Shown here: positions 24,418 to 34,140 of the stretch, in pieces | Layout of the letters: every line of letters begins with the position of its first letter | Numbering within the stretch: the stretch's first letter is position 1 | Source: Methanotrichaceae archaeon | GTDB taxonomy: Archaea; Halobacteriota; Methanosarcinia; Methanotrichales; Methanotrichaceae | Length of the DNA stretch: 64,000 nucleotides | NCBI GenBank assembly: GCA_013178225.1 | Contig: JABLXE010000003.1 | Span: 1-64,000, forward strand | Direction of reading: 5' to 3' | Notes under the pieces: model-generated | Databases searched by the model: none | The model's input: only the letters and a program-made list of their open reading frames with translations | What the model was told of the DNA's origin: nothing | Position numbers and translations under genes: made by a program

Positions 24418-26403
24418 TCATTTGATGAGCGGTATTGCGTCCACGGATTCTGGATTGGCCAGAGCGGAGATATCTCCCACCGGATTACCCAGAGCCTTGG
24501 CCTTGATGACGCGGCGCATGATCTTGCCGGATCTGGTCTTGGGCACATCGTTGACGAAGTACACGACCTCCGGATAGGCCACTGGCCCCAGCACAGAGCG
24601 CACATGCTTGGCCAGGACCGGTTTGAGATCCTCGGTCTCTTCAACACCGGTCTTGAGAATTACGAAGGCCACGATGACCTCGCCCTTGACCTCATCCGGT
24701 TTGCCGATCACAGCGGCCTCGGCCACCTTGGGATGGGACACCAGGGCAGACTCGACCTCGGCATTGGATATCCTGTGTCCTGCCACCTTCAGCACATCGT
24801 CAATTCTGCCCTGGATGGTGAAGTATCCATCCTTGTCCTTGGTGGCCTTGTCTCCAGCCAGGTAGGTTCCGGGCCGAATGTCCCAATAGGTAGACCAGTA
24901 CTCCTTTTTGTACCGGACCTCATCTTTGTAGAAGGCACGTAGCATGCTTGGCCAGGGTGAATTGCTGACGATGTTGCCTCCGGAGCCGGGGGGAACAGGG
25001 TTGGCGTCCTCGTCCAGGATATCAACGTTGAATCCGGGCAGCGGGAAGGTCGGAGATCCGGGTTTCAGCGGAGTGATGGGCAGAGGCGAGACCAGGAAGC
25101 AGCCGGTTTCAGTCTGCCACCAGGTATCCATAATCTGAAGCTTGCCGCCGCCGAAGTGCTCCCTATACCACATCCAGGCCTCGGGATTGATGGGCTCACC
25201 CACAGATCCGAGCAGGCGCAGGCTGGAGAGGTCGTACTTCTTGGGCCACTGTTCGCCGGCCTTCATGAACATCCTGATGGCGGTTGGCGCGGTATAGAAG
25301 ACGGAGACCTTGTTTTCCTGAATGAGCTTGAACCAGCGTCCGAAGTCGGGATAGTCGGGAGATCCCTCGTACAGAATGGATGTCGCTCCCAGGCAGAGGG
25401 GTCCGTAAACTACGTAGCTGTGGCCGGTGATCCATCCCACATCAGCCGTGCACCACCAGACATCGCTATCCTTGACATCAAAGACCCAGGCTAGTGTCTG
25501 AGCCGGGGTAACCTGATAGCCGCCGTGCACGTGCTCGATACCCTTGGGCTTGCCGGTGGTTCCAGAAGTGTACAGGATGAAAAGCCGATCCTCAGAATCA
25601 CACTTCTCGGTCTCGCAGACGTCAGACTGCTTGGCCACCAGATCGTGATACCAGATATCCTTTCCTCCCTTCATGGGCACATCGATGCCCGCCCTCTTGA
25701 CTACAACGACATTTTGCACGCTTGGGGTATTGGCAGTCGCTTCATCCACATTGGGCTTGAGCGGCAGGGGCTTTCCGCGTCTGAAGAAGCCGTCAGTAGT
25801 GACCACTACTTTGGACTCGGCATCCAGAATGCGGCTGTTCAGGCCACCTGCAGAAAACCCGGAGAAGACCACAGAGTGAATGGCGCCGATCTTGGCACAG
25901 GCCAGCATGGTTATGGCCGTCTCGGGGATCATGGGCATATAGACTGAGACCCTGTCTCCCTTGACGACACCCAGAGATTTGAGGCCGTTGGCAAACTTAT
26001 TGACTGCCTTGGCGAGGTCTGCATAAGTGATATGCTGGGTGGGCTGGTCCACGGGCTCGGGAACGAAGATGTAGGCCACTTTGTCCTTCTTTGCTCCCGC
26101 AGCATGCCTGTCCACGGCGTTGTAGGCCACGTTGCACTTGGCACCTACAAACCATTTGGCATAAGGCGGCACCCAGCTCAGGGTCTGGGCCCAGGGCTCA
26201 AACCAATCGGCATAGGTCTGGGCCATCTCGCCCCAGAACTGGATGTAGTGCTGGCCGGTCCAGGCGCGCATCTCCCGCTCGCTCTTGAACCCCTTCTTCT
26301 TCATCCACTGCATGACATTAGAATTCTCAACAAGATCCCGGGGAGGCTCAAACACCCTAGTTTCCTCATACAGGACCGAAGTTGTTGCTTTTTGCTCAGC
26401 CAA
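24418..26403 (-). CDS. acs: Acetyl-CoA synthetase (AMP-forming), copy 3
   Basis: A 661-residue acetate-activating enzyme with intact motifs: [33 protein letters not shown] and TRSGKIMRR. The start is TTG 26403, preceded by AAGGAGGT at good spacing; no ATG is nearby. Its sequence is close to copy 2 throughout. A T-rich tract (24384-24411 on the minus strand) follows the stop. The long leader (about 160 bases) and promoter are shared in part with copy 2, suggesting common regulation. It is probably a main acetate-activating enzyme; which copy dominates cannot be told from sequence. Confidence 0.96.
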   Translation of the reverse strand: MAEQKATTSVLYEETRVFEPPRDLVENSNVMQWMKKKGFKSEREMRAWTGQHYIQFWGEMAQTYADWFEPWAQTLSWVPPYAKWFVGAKCNVAYNAVDRHAAGAKKDKVAYIFVPEPVDQPTQHITYADLAKAVNKFANGLKSLGVVKGDRVSVYMPMIPETAITMLACAKIGAIHSVVFSGFSAGGLNSRILDAESKVVVTTDGFFRRGKPLPLKPNVDEATANTPSVQNVVVVKRAGIDVPMKGGKDIWYHDLVAKQSDVCETEKCDSEDRLFILYTSGTTGKPKGIEHVHGGYQVTPAQTLAWVFDVKDSDVWWCTADVGWITGHSYVVYGPLCLGATSILYEGSPDYPDFGRWFKLIQENKVSVFYTAPTAIRMFMKAGEQWPKKYDLSSLRLLGSVGEPINPEAWMWYREHFGGGKLQIMDTWWQTETGCFLVSPLPITPLKPGSPTFPLPGFNVDILDEDANPVPPGSGGNIVSNSPWPSMLRAFYKDEVRYKKEYWSTYWDIRPGTYLAGDKATKDKDGYFTIQGRIDDVLKVAGHRISNAEVESALVSHPKVAEAAVIGKPDEVKGEVIVAFVILKTGVEETEDLKPVLAKHVRSVLGPVAYPEVVYFVNDVPKTRSGKIMRRVIKAKALGNPVGDISALANPESVDAIPLIK

Positions 26404-26524
26404 TTTTTAACCTCCTTTTAAATCCCCACATGTTTCCAGACTCCCTCTAAATTTGCCTGACTGAATCTTCTAGCCCTCGGAATAGATCTCCAGCGCAGGC
26501 CCTCCCGTGGTCTTCCGAGTTCTA

Positions 26525-26601
26525 TAGCTTCGAGCGCGGAAGGCTCTGGAAATACTGTAGCGATCGATAATTATCAAGGTTTTTCGTTTATAAAGTTATC
26601 G
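26525..26601 (-). promoter_or_regulatory. Promoter and conserved 5' leader of acs copy 3
   Basis: CGATAACTTTATAAA on the minus strand (26587-26601) matches the element before acs copy 2 base for base. A block at 26531-26562 (GCCTTCCGCGCTC region) matches the copy-2 leader with a few changes. The TATA-to-block spacing differs by about 10 bases between copies, so the similarity is not simply an unbroken duplication. Confidence 0.6.
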
Positions 26602-27300
26602 AAGAAAGTTTATATAATCATTAATTATTACAATTATTAATAATACAACTTTAGAAGGTTTGGTAGTATTATGGCGAGGTAGATGAGGATTCAAAACGCA
26701 CATAATGCCGGGAATATCTGCATATTAAAGGCAAAATGGCTAAAATGTGCCTGTGTTGGCAAAGGAAGGATGGTCTCTGCAGGACTGCAGAGTGCTTTGG
26801 CTTCAATCAAAATGCACACGACCTCATCCGATTCGATCTGGAGCAAGCACGAAAAAGATCGGCTGCAAGGGTGTAAGAGGGCAATTAACCGGATATGGGG
26901 GACGGTCAATAGTTTTGAGCCGGGTCTATCTAAGATAATTAAATATCTTCATCCAGCTCTAATTTTAAAAGTAATATCTGCAGCCCGGGTTCTGCTCAGG
27001 TGCTCACCGTTTGCCCAATCCATCGTCGGATTGCTGTGAAAGTTCAGGGATTTCGAGATTATGAAAACGCCCTCAGATATGTCATGATTAATTATTTTTA
27101 TTATTAATAATTTTAATGACACCTATGTAGATATAATTTATCTTTACTAAAAATACTAATAAGTGCTTCTGGATGCCTCCGGATTTCTATTTTGCTGAGC
27201 CCTTGGCAGCGATCGAATCTGCTTTAAAAAAATATAAAATAAAATTAGATATTATTATTCAAAATAGAATCCCTGCTGGAGCTGGCATCGCGACTCTGCC
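26602..27300. other. Intergenic region without a supported gene
   Basis: This 700-bp region is very AT-rich at both ends. A rightward frame at 26683-27039 (118 codons) exists, but it has no Shine-Dalgarno, no recognisable domain and an atypical composition, so I do not call it a gene. A TTTATATAAT element at 26610-26619 could drive a rightward transcript. Confidence 0.4.
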
Positions 27301-28581
27301 CTAGACCTGCTCGGCCAACAAAAAGAAAGAGTTAGACCCTTTAACTTTTACATTTATTTGGCTTCCCAAGGCAGGGCAGCCTCCTATTACCACTCCGGTA
27401 TAATTGGAAGTTCTGGCTTTCATGGTCCTGCCCTTCCCAGTCTCGGTTACCAGGGCGGCAACAGTCCTTCCTTCATACCTTCGGTTTCTGTCCTCGGATA
27501 TCTGCAGCCACAGACGGGTCAGCACTCTTGACCGCTCCTTCTTGATCCGGTCCGGCATATCGTGAAGCCTGAAGGCGGGGGTGCCGGGTCGCCGGGAAAA
27601 GCGGGTAACGTTCACTTTATCCGGCTGAAGCCGTCTAATAAGCTCAACGGTCTCCTGGAAATCATCGGCCGTCTCCCCCGGAAACCCGACGATGGCATCG
27701 GTGATGATGGTGAGGTCTTCAACAGACCTCTTCAAATAGCCTGCGATCTCCAGGAATTCCTCGCAGGTATAGCCGCGCACCATCCTCCGGAGAACTTCAT
27801 TTGAGCCCGACTGCAGCGGAAGGTGCAGGAACCTGAAGACCTTGGGGTGGTTTAGTGCCTTCGCCAGTTCCTTTTTTATGGGCAAAGCCTGATCCGGGTT
27901 CATCATTCCGACCCGCAGCATGAAGTTTCCCGGAATCCCGGCCAGGTTTTCCAGAAGCTCCGGTAGGTCGGTGCCTGTATCCTGGCCGTAGGATGCAGTA
28001 TCCTGGGCTGCAAGCTGTATCTCCGCGGCTCCGGAACCGACCAATTTCTTCGCGGAATTCGCCACATCATCGAGGCTCCGGCTCTTCAGACCGCCTCTGG
28101 CCCTCCTGACTATGCAGTAGCCGCAACGCCCCAGGCAGCCCTCGGCAATATTGATTATTCCGCAAGCATGATCTCTCCCGGATTCAGCCAGGCTGCGTGC
28201 ATTGAAGACCGGTCCGGGATTTGGATCCGGGCGGCAGCCGGATCCGGGTCCTGGATCGCTTGAAAAAGAGACGATTTCATCTGCGGCTCCCCTGCCAAGC
28301 ACTCCTAACCGGGCCCGGCAGATGATGTCGTTTAGCGACTCCGGAAGCGCTGCAAAGAGGCACCCGGCAACGATAAGCCTGGGTCCGGAAAGATGTTTCA
28401 GCCGCCTCTTGATCTTTCTCTCAGTCCTGGCTGTAACGGCACAGGTATTGACGATTATCAGATCTGCCTCTTCCAGGCAGGAGGAAGTGTGGCCTCTGTG
28501 CCTCAGCTCGTCTGAAAGCTCTTGAGAATTTCCGAAGTTGGCGGTGCAGCCGTAGGTTTCAATGTAATACTTCATCTTCAT
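27301..28581 (-). CDS. tRNA (N6-threonylcarbamoyladenosine-37) methylthiotransferase, MtaB/CDKAL1-like
   Basis: A 426-residue radical SAM methylthiotransferase adding a methylthio group to t6A37 of tRNA. The N-terminal UPF0004 domain has its three Cys in YIETYGCTANF, VNTCAVTART and VAGCLFAAL. The radical SAM site is EGCLGRCGYCIVRRARGGLKS (CxxxCxxC). The C-terminal TRAM domain (RRYEGRTVAALVTETGKG...NYTGVVI) binds tRNA. Both ATG 28581 and 28575 are possible. The archaeal copy normally corresponds to the CDKAL1/MtaB type rather than MiaB. The membrane-protein gene upstream (28596) ends 14 bases before this start, so they may be co-transcribed. Confidence 0.9.
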   Translation of the reverse strand: MKMKYYIETYGCTANFGNSQELSDELRHRGHTSSCLEEADLIIVNTCAVTARTERKIKRRLKHLSGPRLIVAGCLFAALPESLNDIICRARLGVLGRGAADEIVSFSSDPGPGSGCRPDPNPGPVFNARSLAESGRDHACGIINIAEGCLGRCGYCIVRRARGGLKSRSLDDVANSAKKLVGSGAAEIQLAAQDTASYGQDTGTDLPELLENLAGIPGNFMLRVGMMNPDQALPIKKELAKALNHPKVFRFLHLPLQSGSNEVLRRMVRGYTCEEFLEIAGYLKRSVEDLTIITDAIVGFPGETADDFQETVELIRRLQPDKVNVTRFSRRPGTPAFRLHDMPDRIKKERSRVLTRLWLQISEDRNRRYEGRTVAALVTETGKGRTMKARTSNYTGVVIGGCPALGSQINVKVKGSNSFFLLAEQV

Positions 28582-28595
28582 TTATTCATCATGAT

Positions 28596-29642
28596 CTATT
28601 CATCATGATCTGCCGCTGCCAGCATCTCTTCTCTTCTTACCTGATATATCCCCACGATTACTCCCATTAACGCTGGAGCCAGGAAAAAGCCTCCGATGCC
28701 CGCCACCAGGGCTCCACCCAGGAACGACAGCAATACCAGTAGTGGATGAAGAGACGACTTGGTGGATACCAGATAGGGACGAATCAGGAGCTCTGAGGGA
28801 AGATATATCAGAGCCGAGGAGACGGCGAAGAAAGTCGTTGCCTCCCACAGTCCCACCGTGACATAACGATAGAGGGTGATGGGAACGATCACCATCCAGG
28901 CGGTGAGGACCGGCACCATCCCTGCTATGAAGACGAAGCTGGCCAGGGCAAAGGGCCTGGGAAGGCCGAAGGAGTAGAAGACAGCGGCGGCAATCAGGCT
29001 TCCCACGATCGACGTATAAATGGTTCCGATGAATATGCCGGAGAGAATGCGATCGATCCTTGCCAGATACTTTTTAAAGACCTCCATGTCCTTGGGGGGA
29101 AGAAGAGTCACCAGAGATTCCACAAAGGCCTCTCCATCCCGCAGAAGGAAATAGCAGACCGGTATGGTGATGATGAAGTTGATCAACCCGAGAGATGCCG
29201 CCCTTCCGATGTTGAAGACCGGAATGCTGGCGGCAATCGGACCGACCAGGCTCACCACGTTTCGCACCGAGTCCGCGATGACCACATTGGCTGCTTCGGG
29301 AATGGAAAGGCGGATCAGGAAGACGCCTATTGCCCCGCGTACTGCCTCCTGGTTCTGGGCCAGGCCAATTATCTGGTTGGCGATCTCCAGCATCCCCATT
29401 CCCAGAATCAGAAAAATGGGGACCACTATGCAAATGGCGGCAACGAGGGACCCCAGGCGTCTTCTGCTGCGGAACTTGTCGCGGATCGGCCTTCCCACAT
29501 AGGCGAACACGGTCCCCAGGATCACGCCGTCCAGGAAGGGAAAGAGAAAATAAGAGATGAGGACGATTGCCGGTATGATCAGAATCAGTATGCTCTTATG
29601 TTCCGCCCACCACCTTCCCAGATCCGAGTCCAAAGATTGCAC
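28596..29642 (-). CDS. AI-2E family (PF01594-type) membrane protein, copy 1
   Basis: A 348-residue protein with about eight hydrophobic segments in the AI-2E/UPF0118 arrangement: two N-terminal segments (IILIIPAIVLISYFLFPFLDGVILGTVFAYV), a soluble central part, then the C-terminal membrane block (YTSIVGSLIAAAVFYSFGLP, FVFIAGMVPVLTAWMV). The family name comes from autoinducer-2 export, but members include Na+/H+ antiporters, so the substrate is unknown. GTG 29642 is the best available start. A paralog lies at 56334-57476. Confidence 0.82.
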   Translation of the reverse strand: MQSLDSDLGRWWAEHKSILILIIPAIVLISYFLFPFLDGVILGTVFAYVGRPIRDKFRSRRRLGSLVAAICIVVPIFLILGMGMLEIANQIIGLAQNQEAVRGAIGVFLIRLSIPEAANVVIADSVRNVVSLVGPIAASIPVFNIGRAASLGLINFIITIPVCYFLLRDGEAFVESLVTLLPPKDMEVFKKYLARIDRILSGIFIGTIYTSIVGSLIAAAVFYSFGLPRPFALASFVFIAGMVPVLTAWMVIVPITLYRYVTVGLWEATTFFAVSSALIYLPSELLIRPYLVSTKSSLHPLLVLLSFLGGALVAGIGGFFLAPALMGVIVGIYQVRREEMLAAADHDE

Positions 29643-29780
29643 CTGAGGGTAATTCGAGCATCTCAGATAGATATGGATGACGCTTTAACAAAAGCATGCC
29701 AGAGATTTTGAAGAATGGTCCCCTGAAGAACGACACTATCCAACTTCATCCCGCAATCTCATTTGCAGATGCAAGCTCGA

Positions 29781-29951
29781 TCATCTCCTCCAGATGCTCC
29801 TGGCCCCGTTCAGGTTTCCGAATTCTGTTATGCCACCCATGACCAGCTTGGTTGGGGGGATGGCCACCTCTGTGATTTTGGTAGCGTTCTCTACTCCTCC
29901 CCCCAGATCTGAGACCTGAACGGCGATGTACAGCACCGGGCCTGCAATAAG
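29781..29951 (-). pseudogene. Gene fragment of unknown family
   Basis: An uninterrupted 56-codon stretch reads like real protein (GPVLYIAVQVSDLGGGVENA, ITEVAIPPTKLVMGGITEF) but has stops on both sides and no start context. I do not recognise the family. It is one of three fragments in the ~900-bp gap 29643-30549. Confidence 0.35.
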
Positions 29952-29959
29952 TCAGACGA

Positions 29960-30151
29960 TATCTCTTCTGGGTCCCCGTTCCTATCCGGATAGAACAACG
30001 GATATGGAATAGGAATGAAACCTGGAATAACAGAGCCTTTCAAATTACAGAAGATTCGGCACAATACCTGGAATTTCTTCTTTCATTCCAGAAGCCAGGA
30101 CATTCAGCTATATTTAAAACCGCAAAGCTTAAGCCCTTTCGAACGCCTTAA
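29960..30151 (+). pseudogene. Gene fragment containing dispersed repeat copy B
   Basis: The frame reads YLFWVPVPIRIEQRIWNRNETW, then AFQITEDSAQYLEFLLSFQKPG... and ends in TAA 30151; no start is visible. Bases 30002-30063 match 61-122 at about 81 percent, and the encoded peptides share NETW and QITEDSA with synonymous changes. It looks like the C-terminal piece of a protein present at least twice in this genome. Family unknown. Confidence 0.45.
30002..30063 (+). repeat. Dispersed 62-bp repeat, copy B
   Basis: Gapless match to 61-122, with 25 identical bases at 30039-30063. See copy A; here the frame through NETW is open, while in copy A it has a stop. Confidence 0.55.
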
Positions 30152-30230
30152 ATTTCCCCTCTAACCCTTCAGATGGAATCTTCACGTCAAGATTGAGCAG
30201 CACCAGAGCGTGAAAGATGCCGGAGTCTCT
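30129..30230 (-). pseudogene. Possible C-terminal gene fragment
   Basis: A minus-strand frame reads SGIFHALVLLNLDVKIPSEG then LEGKFKAFERA and a TAA stop at 30129-30131, protein-like but without a start. It overlaps the end of the plus-strand fragment by 23 bases, so at most one of the two may be meaningful there. From 30231 to 30549 I see nothing beyond AT-rich sequence upstream of the ATPase gene. Confidence 0.25.
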
Positions 30231-30549
30231 GCTCAAGCCTCAGCTCCCCGTATCACACTCTGTATTCCCCTTATCACACCCTTTATCCCATGTATTGCCC
30301 CTGAAGGCCTCTCTGTCCTCCAACCTGGTTTTTTCGCAGCTCTCAGCCGCAGTATGTCGCTGGCGCGGCGGAAAATGTTGGTCGTACGGTACCGTTAGCC
30401 AGAATTCTGTATCTGGCATGTGGCCTGCATTCTGAGCTTTATATAATTCCGGCCTGTGAAAGCCCGCGAAAGCATGCTACCTGAAGGGTCGATAGCTTGA
30501 TAATGGATACTAATTAAATAATTTACTGCTTGATAGGACGAGATTCGCC

Positions 30550-32979
30550 ATGAAGCCCGAAGATGCGGCCGGCAGATCGGTTGAAGATCTGATGAAAGAT
30601 CTGGCATCCAGCAGAGATGGCCTTCAATCATCTGAAGCGCAAATCCGCGCGCAGAAATACGGTCCCAATGAGATCGCAGAGAAGAGGGTCAATCCCCTGT
30701 TCAAGTTCCTGAGCTATTTCTGGGGACCGATACCCTGGATGATTGAGGCCGCTTCGATCCTCTCGGCGGCTCTCGGCCGCTGGGACGATTTCGCCATCAT
30801 ATTTGTGCTTCTGCTGATGAACGGAGCGGTGGGCTTCTGGCAGGAGCACAAGGCCGACCGGGCCATAGAACTTCTGAAGAAGAGGCTGGCGCCCAAGGCC
30901 AGAGCCAGGAGGGACGGAAGGTGGCAGGAGCTGGCCTCCCGCGATCTGGTTCCTGGGGACATTGTAAGAGTGCGGCTGGGAGAGATAGTGCCAGCAGACA
31001 TCAAGCTGATTGATGGGGATTTTCTCCAGGTGGACGAATCGGCGCTCACCGGTGAGTCCCTGCCGGTGGAAAAGAAGGTCTCGGATGTGGCCTACTCAGG
31101 ATCGATAGTCCGCCAGGGCGAGATGGACGCGCTGGTCTACGCCACGGGGATGGACACATTCTTCGGGAAAACCGCCAGGCTGGTGGAGACGGCCAGGACC
31201 CGGAGCCACTTCCAAAAGGCTGTGATCAAGATCGGAGATTACCTGATCATCCTGGCAGTGGTCATGGTGGCCCTGGTCTTTGCGGTCTCAATTCTGCGGC
31301 AGGAAAGCCTTCTGTCCACCCTGCAGTTTGCCCTGGTGCTGGTTGTAGCCGCAATTCCCGCCGCCCTTCCGGCCGTCCTGTCGGTAACTATGGCTGTAGG
31401 GGCAACTAAGCTGGCCAAGAGAGAGGCCATCGTCAGCAAGCTGGCGGCAATCGAAGAGCTGGCGGGAATAGATATCCTCTGTTCCGACAAGACCGGGACC
31501 ATCACCCAGAACGCCATCAAGGTCGCCCAGGTGGTCCCCTTTCCGGGCTTCAGCGAAAGGGACGTTCTGCTCCTGGCGCGGCTCTCCTCGCGAGAGGAGG
31601 ACTCAGACCCAATCGACACCGCCATCATCGAGAGGACGGATGAGGAAAAGGTCGATGTCGCAGGCTACGCCCTCGACAGTTTCAAGCCCTTTGATCCGGT
31701 CTCCAAAATGACCGAGGCCCAGGTCAAGGGTCCAAAGGGCGGCTTTCAGGCGGCCAAAGGTGCCCCTCAGGCCATACTCTCGCTCTTAAAAGACGGCTCG
31801 ATAGAAAAGGAGGTCTCTGAGAACGTAGAGGCCTTCGCCTCCAAGGGCTACCGCGCGCTGGGCGTTGGCCAGGCGATGGGCGGATCCTGGAAATATGCCG
31901 GTCTGATTGCCCTCTACGATCCTCCCCGAGAAGACTCCAAAAAGACCATACAGACCGCCCAGTCCATGGGGGTAGCCGTTAAGATGGTCACCGGCGACCA
32001 CGTGGCCATCGCCAGGGAGATTGCCGGGATGGTCGGGCTGGGCAGCGAGATCCAGCCGGCCTCGAGCTTTGTGGATAAGCCTGACCCTGAGGCCGAAGAG
32101 GTCATAGAGCAGGCAGACGGATTTGCGCAGGTCTTTCCCGAGCACAAGTTCAAGATCGTCGAGCTGCTGCAGTCCAAAGGCCATATTGTGGGCATGACAG
32201 GTGATGGAGTTAACGATGCTCCGGCTCTTAAAAAAGCCGATGCCGGAATAGCAGTTGCGGGCGCAACGGATGCTGCGAAGTCTGCTGCTGCCATCGTCCT
32301 TACCAGCCCCGGGCTCTCGGTGATCATAGATGCCATCAAAGAGAGCCGCAGGATCTTCCGGCGGATGAACAGCTATTCTATTTACCGCATTGCAGAGACG
32401 ATCCGTGTGCTCTTCTTCATCACCTTATCAATTGTGGCCTTCAACTTCTATCCGGTAACCGCCATAATGATAGTCCTCCTGGCCCTGCTAAACGACTTTG
32501 CCATCATGTCCATCGCCTATGACCGGGCGGAGTATTCGCTCCAGCCCGATCGCTGGAGGATGTCCTCGGTCATGGGGATGGCCCTGTTTCTGGGACTGAT
32601 AGGCACCGTGGAGTCCTTCGGGCTGCTCTTCTTCGGGCTGGACTACCTGCATTTGAGCAAGGATGTGCTCCAGTCGTTCATGTACCTCAAGCTGTCTGTC
32701 GCCGGCCACCTGATCATCTTCATCGCCAGGACCAGGGGTCATTTCTGGTCTTACCGCCCCGCCAACCTGCTGATAGTAGCAGTGCTCGGCACCCAGGTGG
32801 TGGCAACTCTAATCGCCGTCTACGGATTCATGATCCCGCCCATCGGCTGGAACCTGGCGGCCATAGTGTGGGTCTACGTGCTGATCGTATTCCTGATAAT
32901 CGACCAGATTAAGGTGAGGTACTACAAATTCTTCGACCAGGGGCTGCAGTTCCTGGAAAAAAGAATCGGAGTCAGCTGA
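30550..32979 (+). CDS. Plasma-membrane proton-efflux P-type ATPase (P3A)
   Basis: An 809-residue P-type ATPase. Phosphorylation motif CSDKTGTIT (Asp near residue 313), actuator motif LTGESLPVEK, hinge GDGVNDAPALKKAD, and two plus two membrane segments before the phosphorylation domain with a six-segment C-terminal block. AAIPAALPAVLSVTMAVGA matches the P3A H+-ATPase signature in segment 4. Sequence and length (shorter than fungal Pma1, without a long regulatory tail) fit the archaeal/bacterial H+-ATPase group. It would pump protons outward at the cost of ATP, for pH or potential control in an organism with a tight energy budget. It stands alone. Confidence 0.92.
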   Translation: MKPEDAAGRSVEDLMKDLASSRDGLQSSEAQIRAQKYGPNEIAEKRVNPLFKFLSYFWGPIPWMIEAASILSAALGRWDDFAIIFVLLLMNGAVGFWQEHKADRAIELLKKRLAPKARARRDGRWQELASRDLVPGDIVRVRLGEIVPADIKLIDGDFLQVDESALTGESLPVEKKVSDVAYSGSIVRQGEMDALVYATGMDTFFGKTARLVETARTRSHFQKAVIKIGDYLIILAVVMVALVFAVSILRQESLLSTLQFALVLVVAAIPAALPAVLSVTMAVGATKLAKREAIVSKLAAIEELAGIDILCSDKTGTITQNAIKVAQVVPFPGFSERDVLLLARLSSREEDSDPIDTAIIERTDEEKVDVAGYALDSFKPFDPVSKMTEAQVKGPKGGFQAAKGAPQAILSLLKDGSIEKEVSENVEAFASKGYRALGVGQAMGGSWKYAGLIALYDPPREDSKKTIQTAQSMGVAVKMVTGDHVAIAREIAGMVGLGSEIQPASSFVDKPDPEAEEVIEQADGFAQVFPEHKFKIVELLQSKGHIVGMTGDGVNDAPALKKADAGIAVAGATDAAKSAAAIVLTSPGLSVIIDAIKESRRIFRRMNSYSIYRIAETIRVLFFITLSIVAFNFYPVTAIMIVLLALLNDFAIMSIAYDRAEYSLQPDRWRMSSVMGMALFLGLIGTVESFGLLFFGLDYLHLSKDVLQSFMYLKLSVAGHLIIFIARTRGHFWSYRPANLLIVAVLGTQVVATLIAVYGFMIPPIGWNLAAIVWVYVLIVFLIIDQIKVRYYKFFDQGLQFLEKRIGVS

Positions 32980-33055
32980 AGCGTGTGGCCTGCCGGGCGA
33001 CTGTCAGAGTGCCTGCGTCCCTCAAGGTCCGCCTGCCCTTCTGAGCCCCGCAATT

Positions 33056-33544
33056 CTAGATCCGGCAGCTGCTCCGCCCGGTCTTCTCGAAATACTGCTG
33101 GTGGTACTCCTCAGCCATCCAGAAGACGCCGGCGGGCTCTATTTGAGTCACGATCTCCCTCGTAAACCTTCCAGATTGTTGCATCTCTTCCCTGGATCTC
33201 CTGGCCTGGGCCTCCTGATCTGGATGGTGATAGAAAATGACCGAGCGGTACTGGGTTCCCAGATCGGGACCCTGCCGGTTCACGGTGGTCGGGTCGTGTA
33301 TCCTCCAAAACACCTGCAACAGATCCTGGTAGGATACCCTGGTGGGGTCGTAGAGGATTTGTACCACCTCGACATGGCCGGTTGTGCCGGTGCAGACGTC
33401 ACGATAGCTGGGACTTTCAAGCCTCCCTCCCATAAAGCCGACCGCTGTTGAGACCACGCCTTTCACCTTCCGAAAGGCCGCCTCCACGCCCCAGAAGCAT
33501 CCTGCGCCAAAGGTTGCCTTCTCAGTTTCGCCTTTCATTTCCAT
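33056..33544 (-). CDS. msrA: Peptide methionine sulfoxide reductase MsrA
   Basis: A 162-residue repair enzyme reducing methionine-S-sulfoxide. The catalytic motif [16 protein letters not shown] lies near residue 15, GYMGG appears as GFMGG, and later [24 protein letters not shown] is the family core. C-terminal [10 protein letters not shown]... SCR completes the usual pattern, with a Cys that may act in recycling. It starts 26 bases after the stop of the SOUL gene, implying an operon. It fits oxygen-damage repair in a strict anaerobe. Confidence 0.95.
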   Translation of the reverse strand: MEMKGETEKATFGAGCFWGVEAAFRKVKGVVSTAVGFMGGRLESPSYRDVCTGTTGHVEVVQILYDPTRVSYQDLLQVFWRIHDPTTVNRQGPDLGTQYRSVIFYHHPDQEAQARRSREEMQQSGRFTREIVTQIEPAGVFWMAEEYHQQYFEKTGRSSCRI

Positions 33545-33570
33545 CTCTCCGAAGAGTTTGAATTATCGCC

Positions 33571-34140
33571 TCAGACGGCCTGGTGGTAATCAGAATTCGT
33601 TTTGGCCGCTTCATCCTCATAAATCTGGATCACCCCCTCATCGATCTGCACGGCGATCTCATTTCTGCGCTCAAAGGGCGGAGTTCGCGGATCGTCGTAT
33701 TGCATTACGTAGGTCTCTTCTCCCGGCTGAAATCCGTGTTCAGCCAGAGTTTGTAGTAGCCGTTCCAGGTTCTGCCGGTAGCTTTCGGGGCTCACATCCC
33801 CTGAGAAGGAGACGGCTGCCAGCCTCATGGGCTTTACCCTTCTCATCTTTATCCGGACCGTGTTCGGCTGAGGCGGCTCTTGCAGCCGGTATTTTTCAGG
33901 CAGGACGAAGTTCATGACCGATCCGTCCTCTCGCCGCTCAGTGATCACCGGAGCGGTCATGCCTATTCTCTCTCCACGGCGGTTATCTCCAAAGATATAG
34001 CCGGCCAGGGTGCGAAAGGCCTGATCCTGGTCTCGAAACAGAGTGGATGCCCATATCTGTTCAGGATAGTCCCTGATCTCCACTCCGTTATCCAGGACCT
34101 CTTTGACCTGGTATGGCGATTGCAGTACGCTGCTCGTCAA
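33571..34140 (-). CDS. SOUL-family heme-binding protein
   Basis: A 189-residue protein of the SOUL/HEBP family: YQVKEVLDNGVEIRDYPEQIWAST at the N-terminus, FGDNRRGERIGMTAPVITE, SVMNFVLPEKY, and a second half QPGEETYVMQYDDPRTPPFERRNEIAV. These proteins bind heme or tetrapyrroles in a two-repeat beta barrel. The start is TTG 34140; the closest ATG (34150 region) runs directly into TGA. The operon partner downstream is msrA. A role in tetrapyrrole storage or oxidative defence is inference. Confidence 0.9.
   Translation of the reverse strand: MTSSVLQSPYQVKEVLDNGVEIRDYPEQIWASTLFRDQDQAFRTLAGYIFGDNRRGERIGMTAPVITERREDGSVMNFVLPEKYRLQEPPQPNTVRIKMRRVKPMRLAAVSFSGDVSPESYRQNLERLLQTLAEHGFQPGEETYVMQYDDPRTPPFERRNEIAVQIDEGVIQIYEDEAAKTNSDYHQAV

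Noticed and set aside
26683-27039. 118-codon plus-strand frame between acs and the methylthiotransferase
   Set aside because: No ribosome site, no family motif, mixed low-quality composition; kept only as a note in the intergenic entry.
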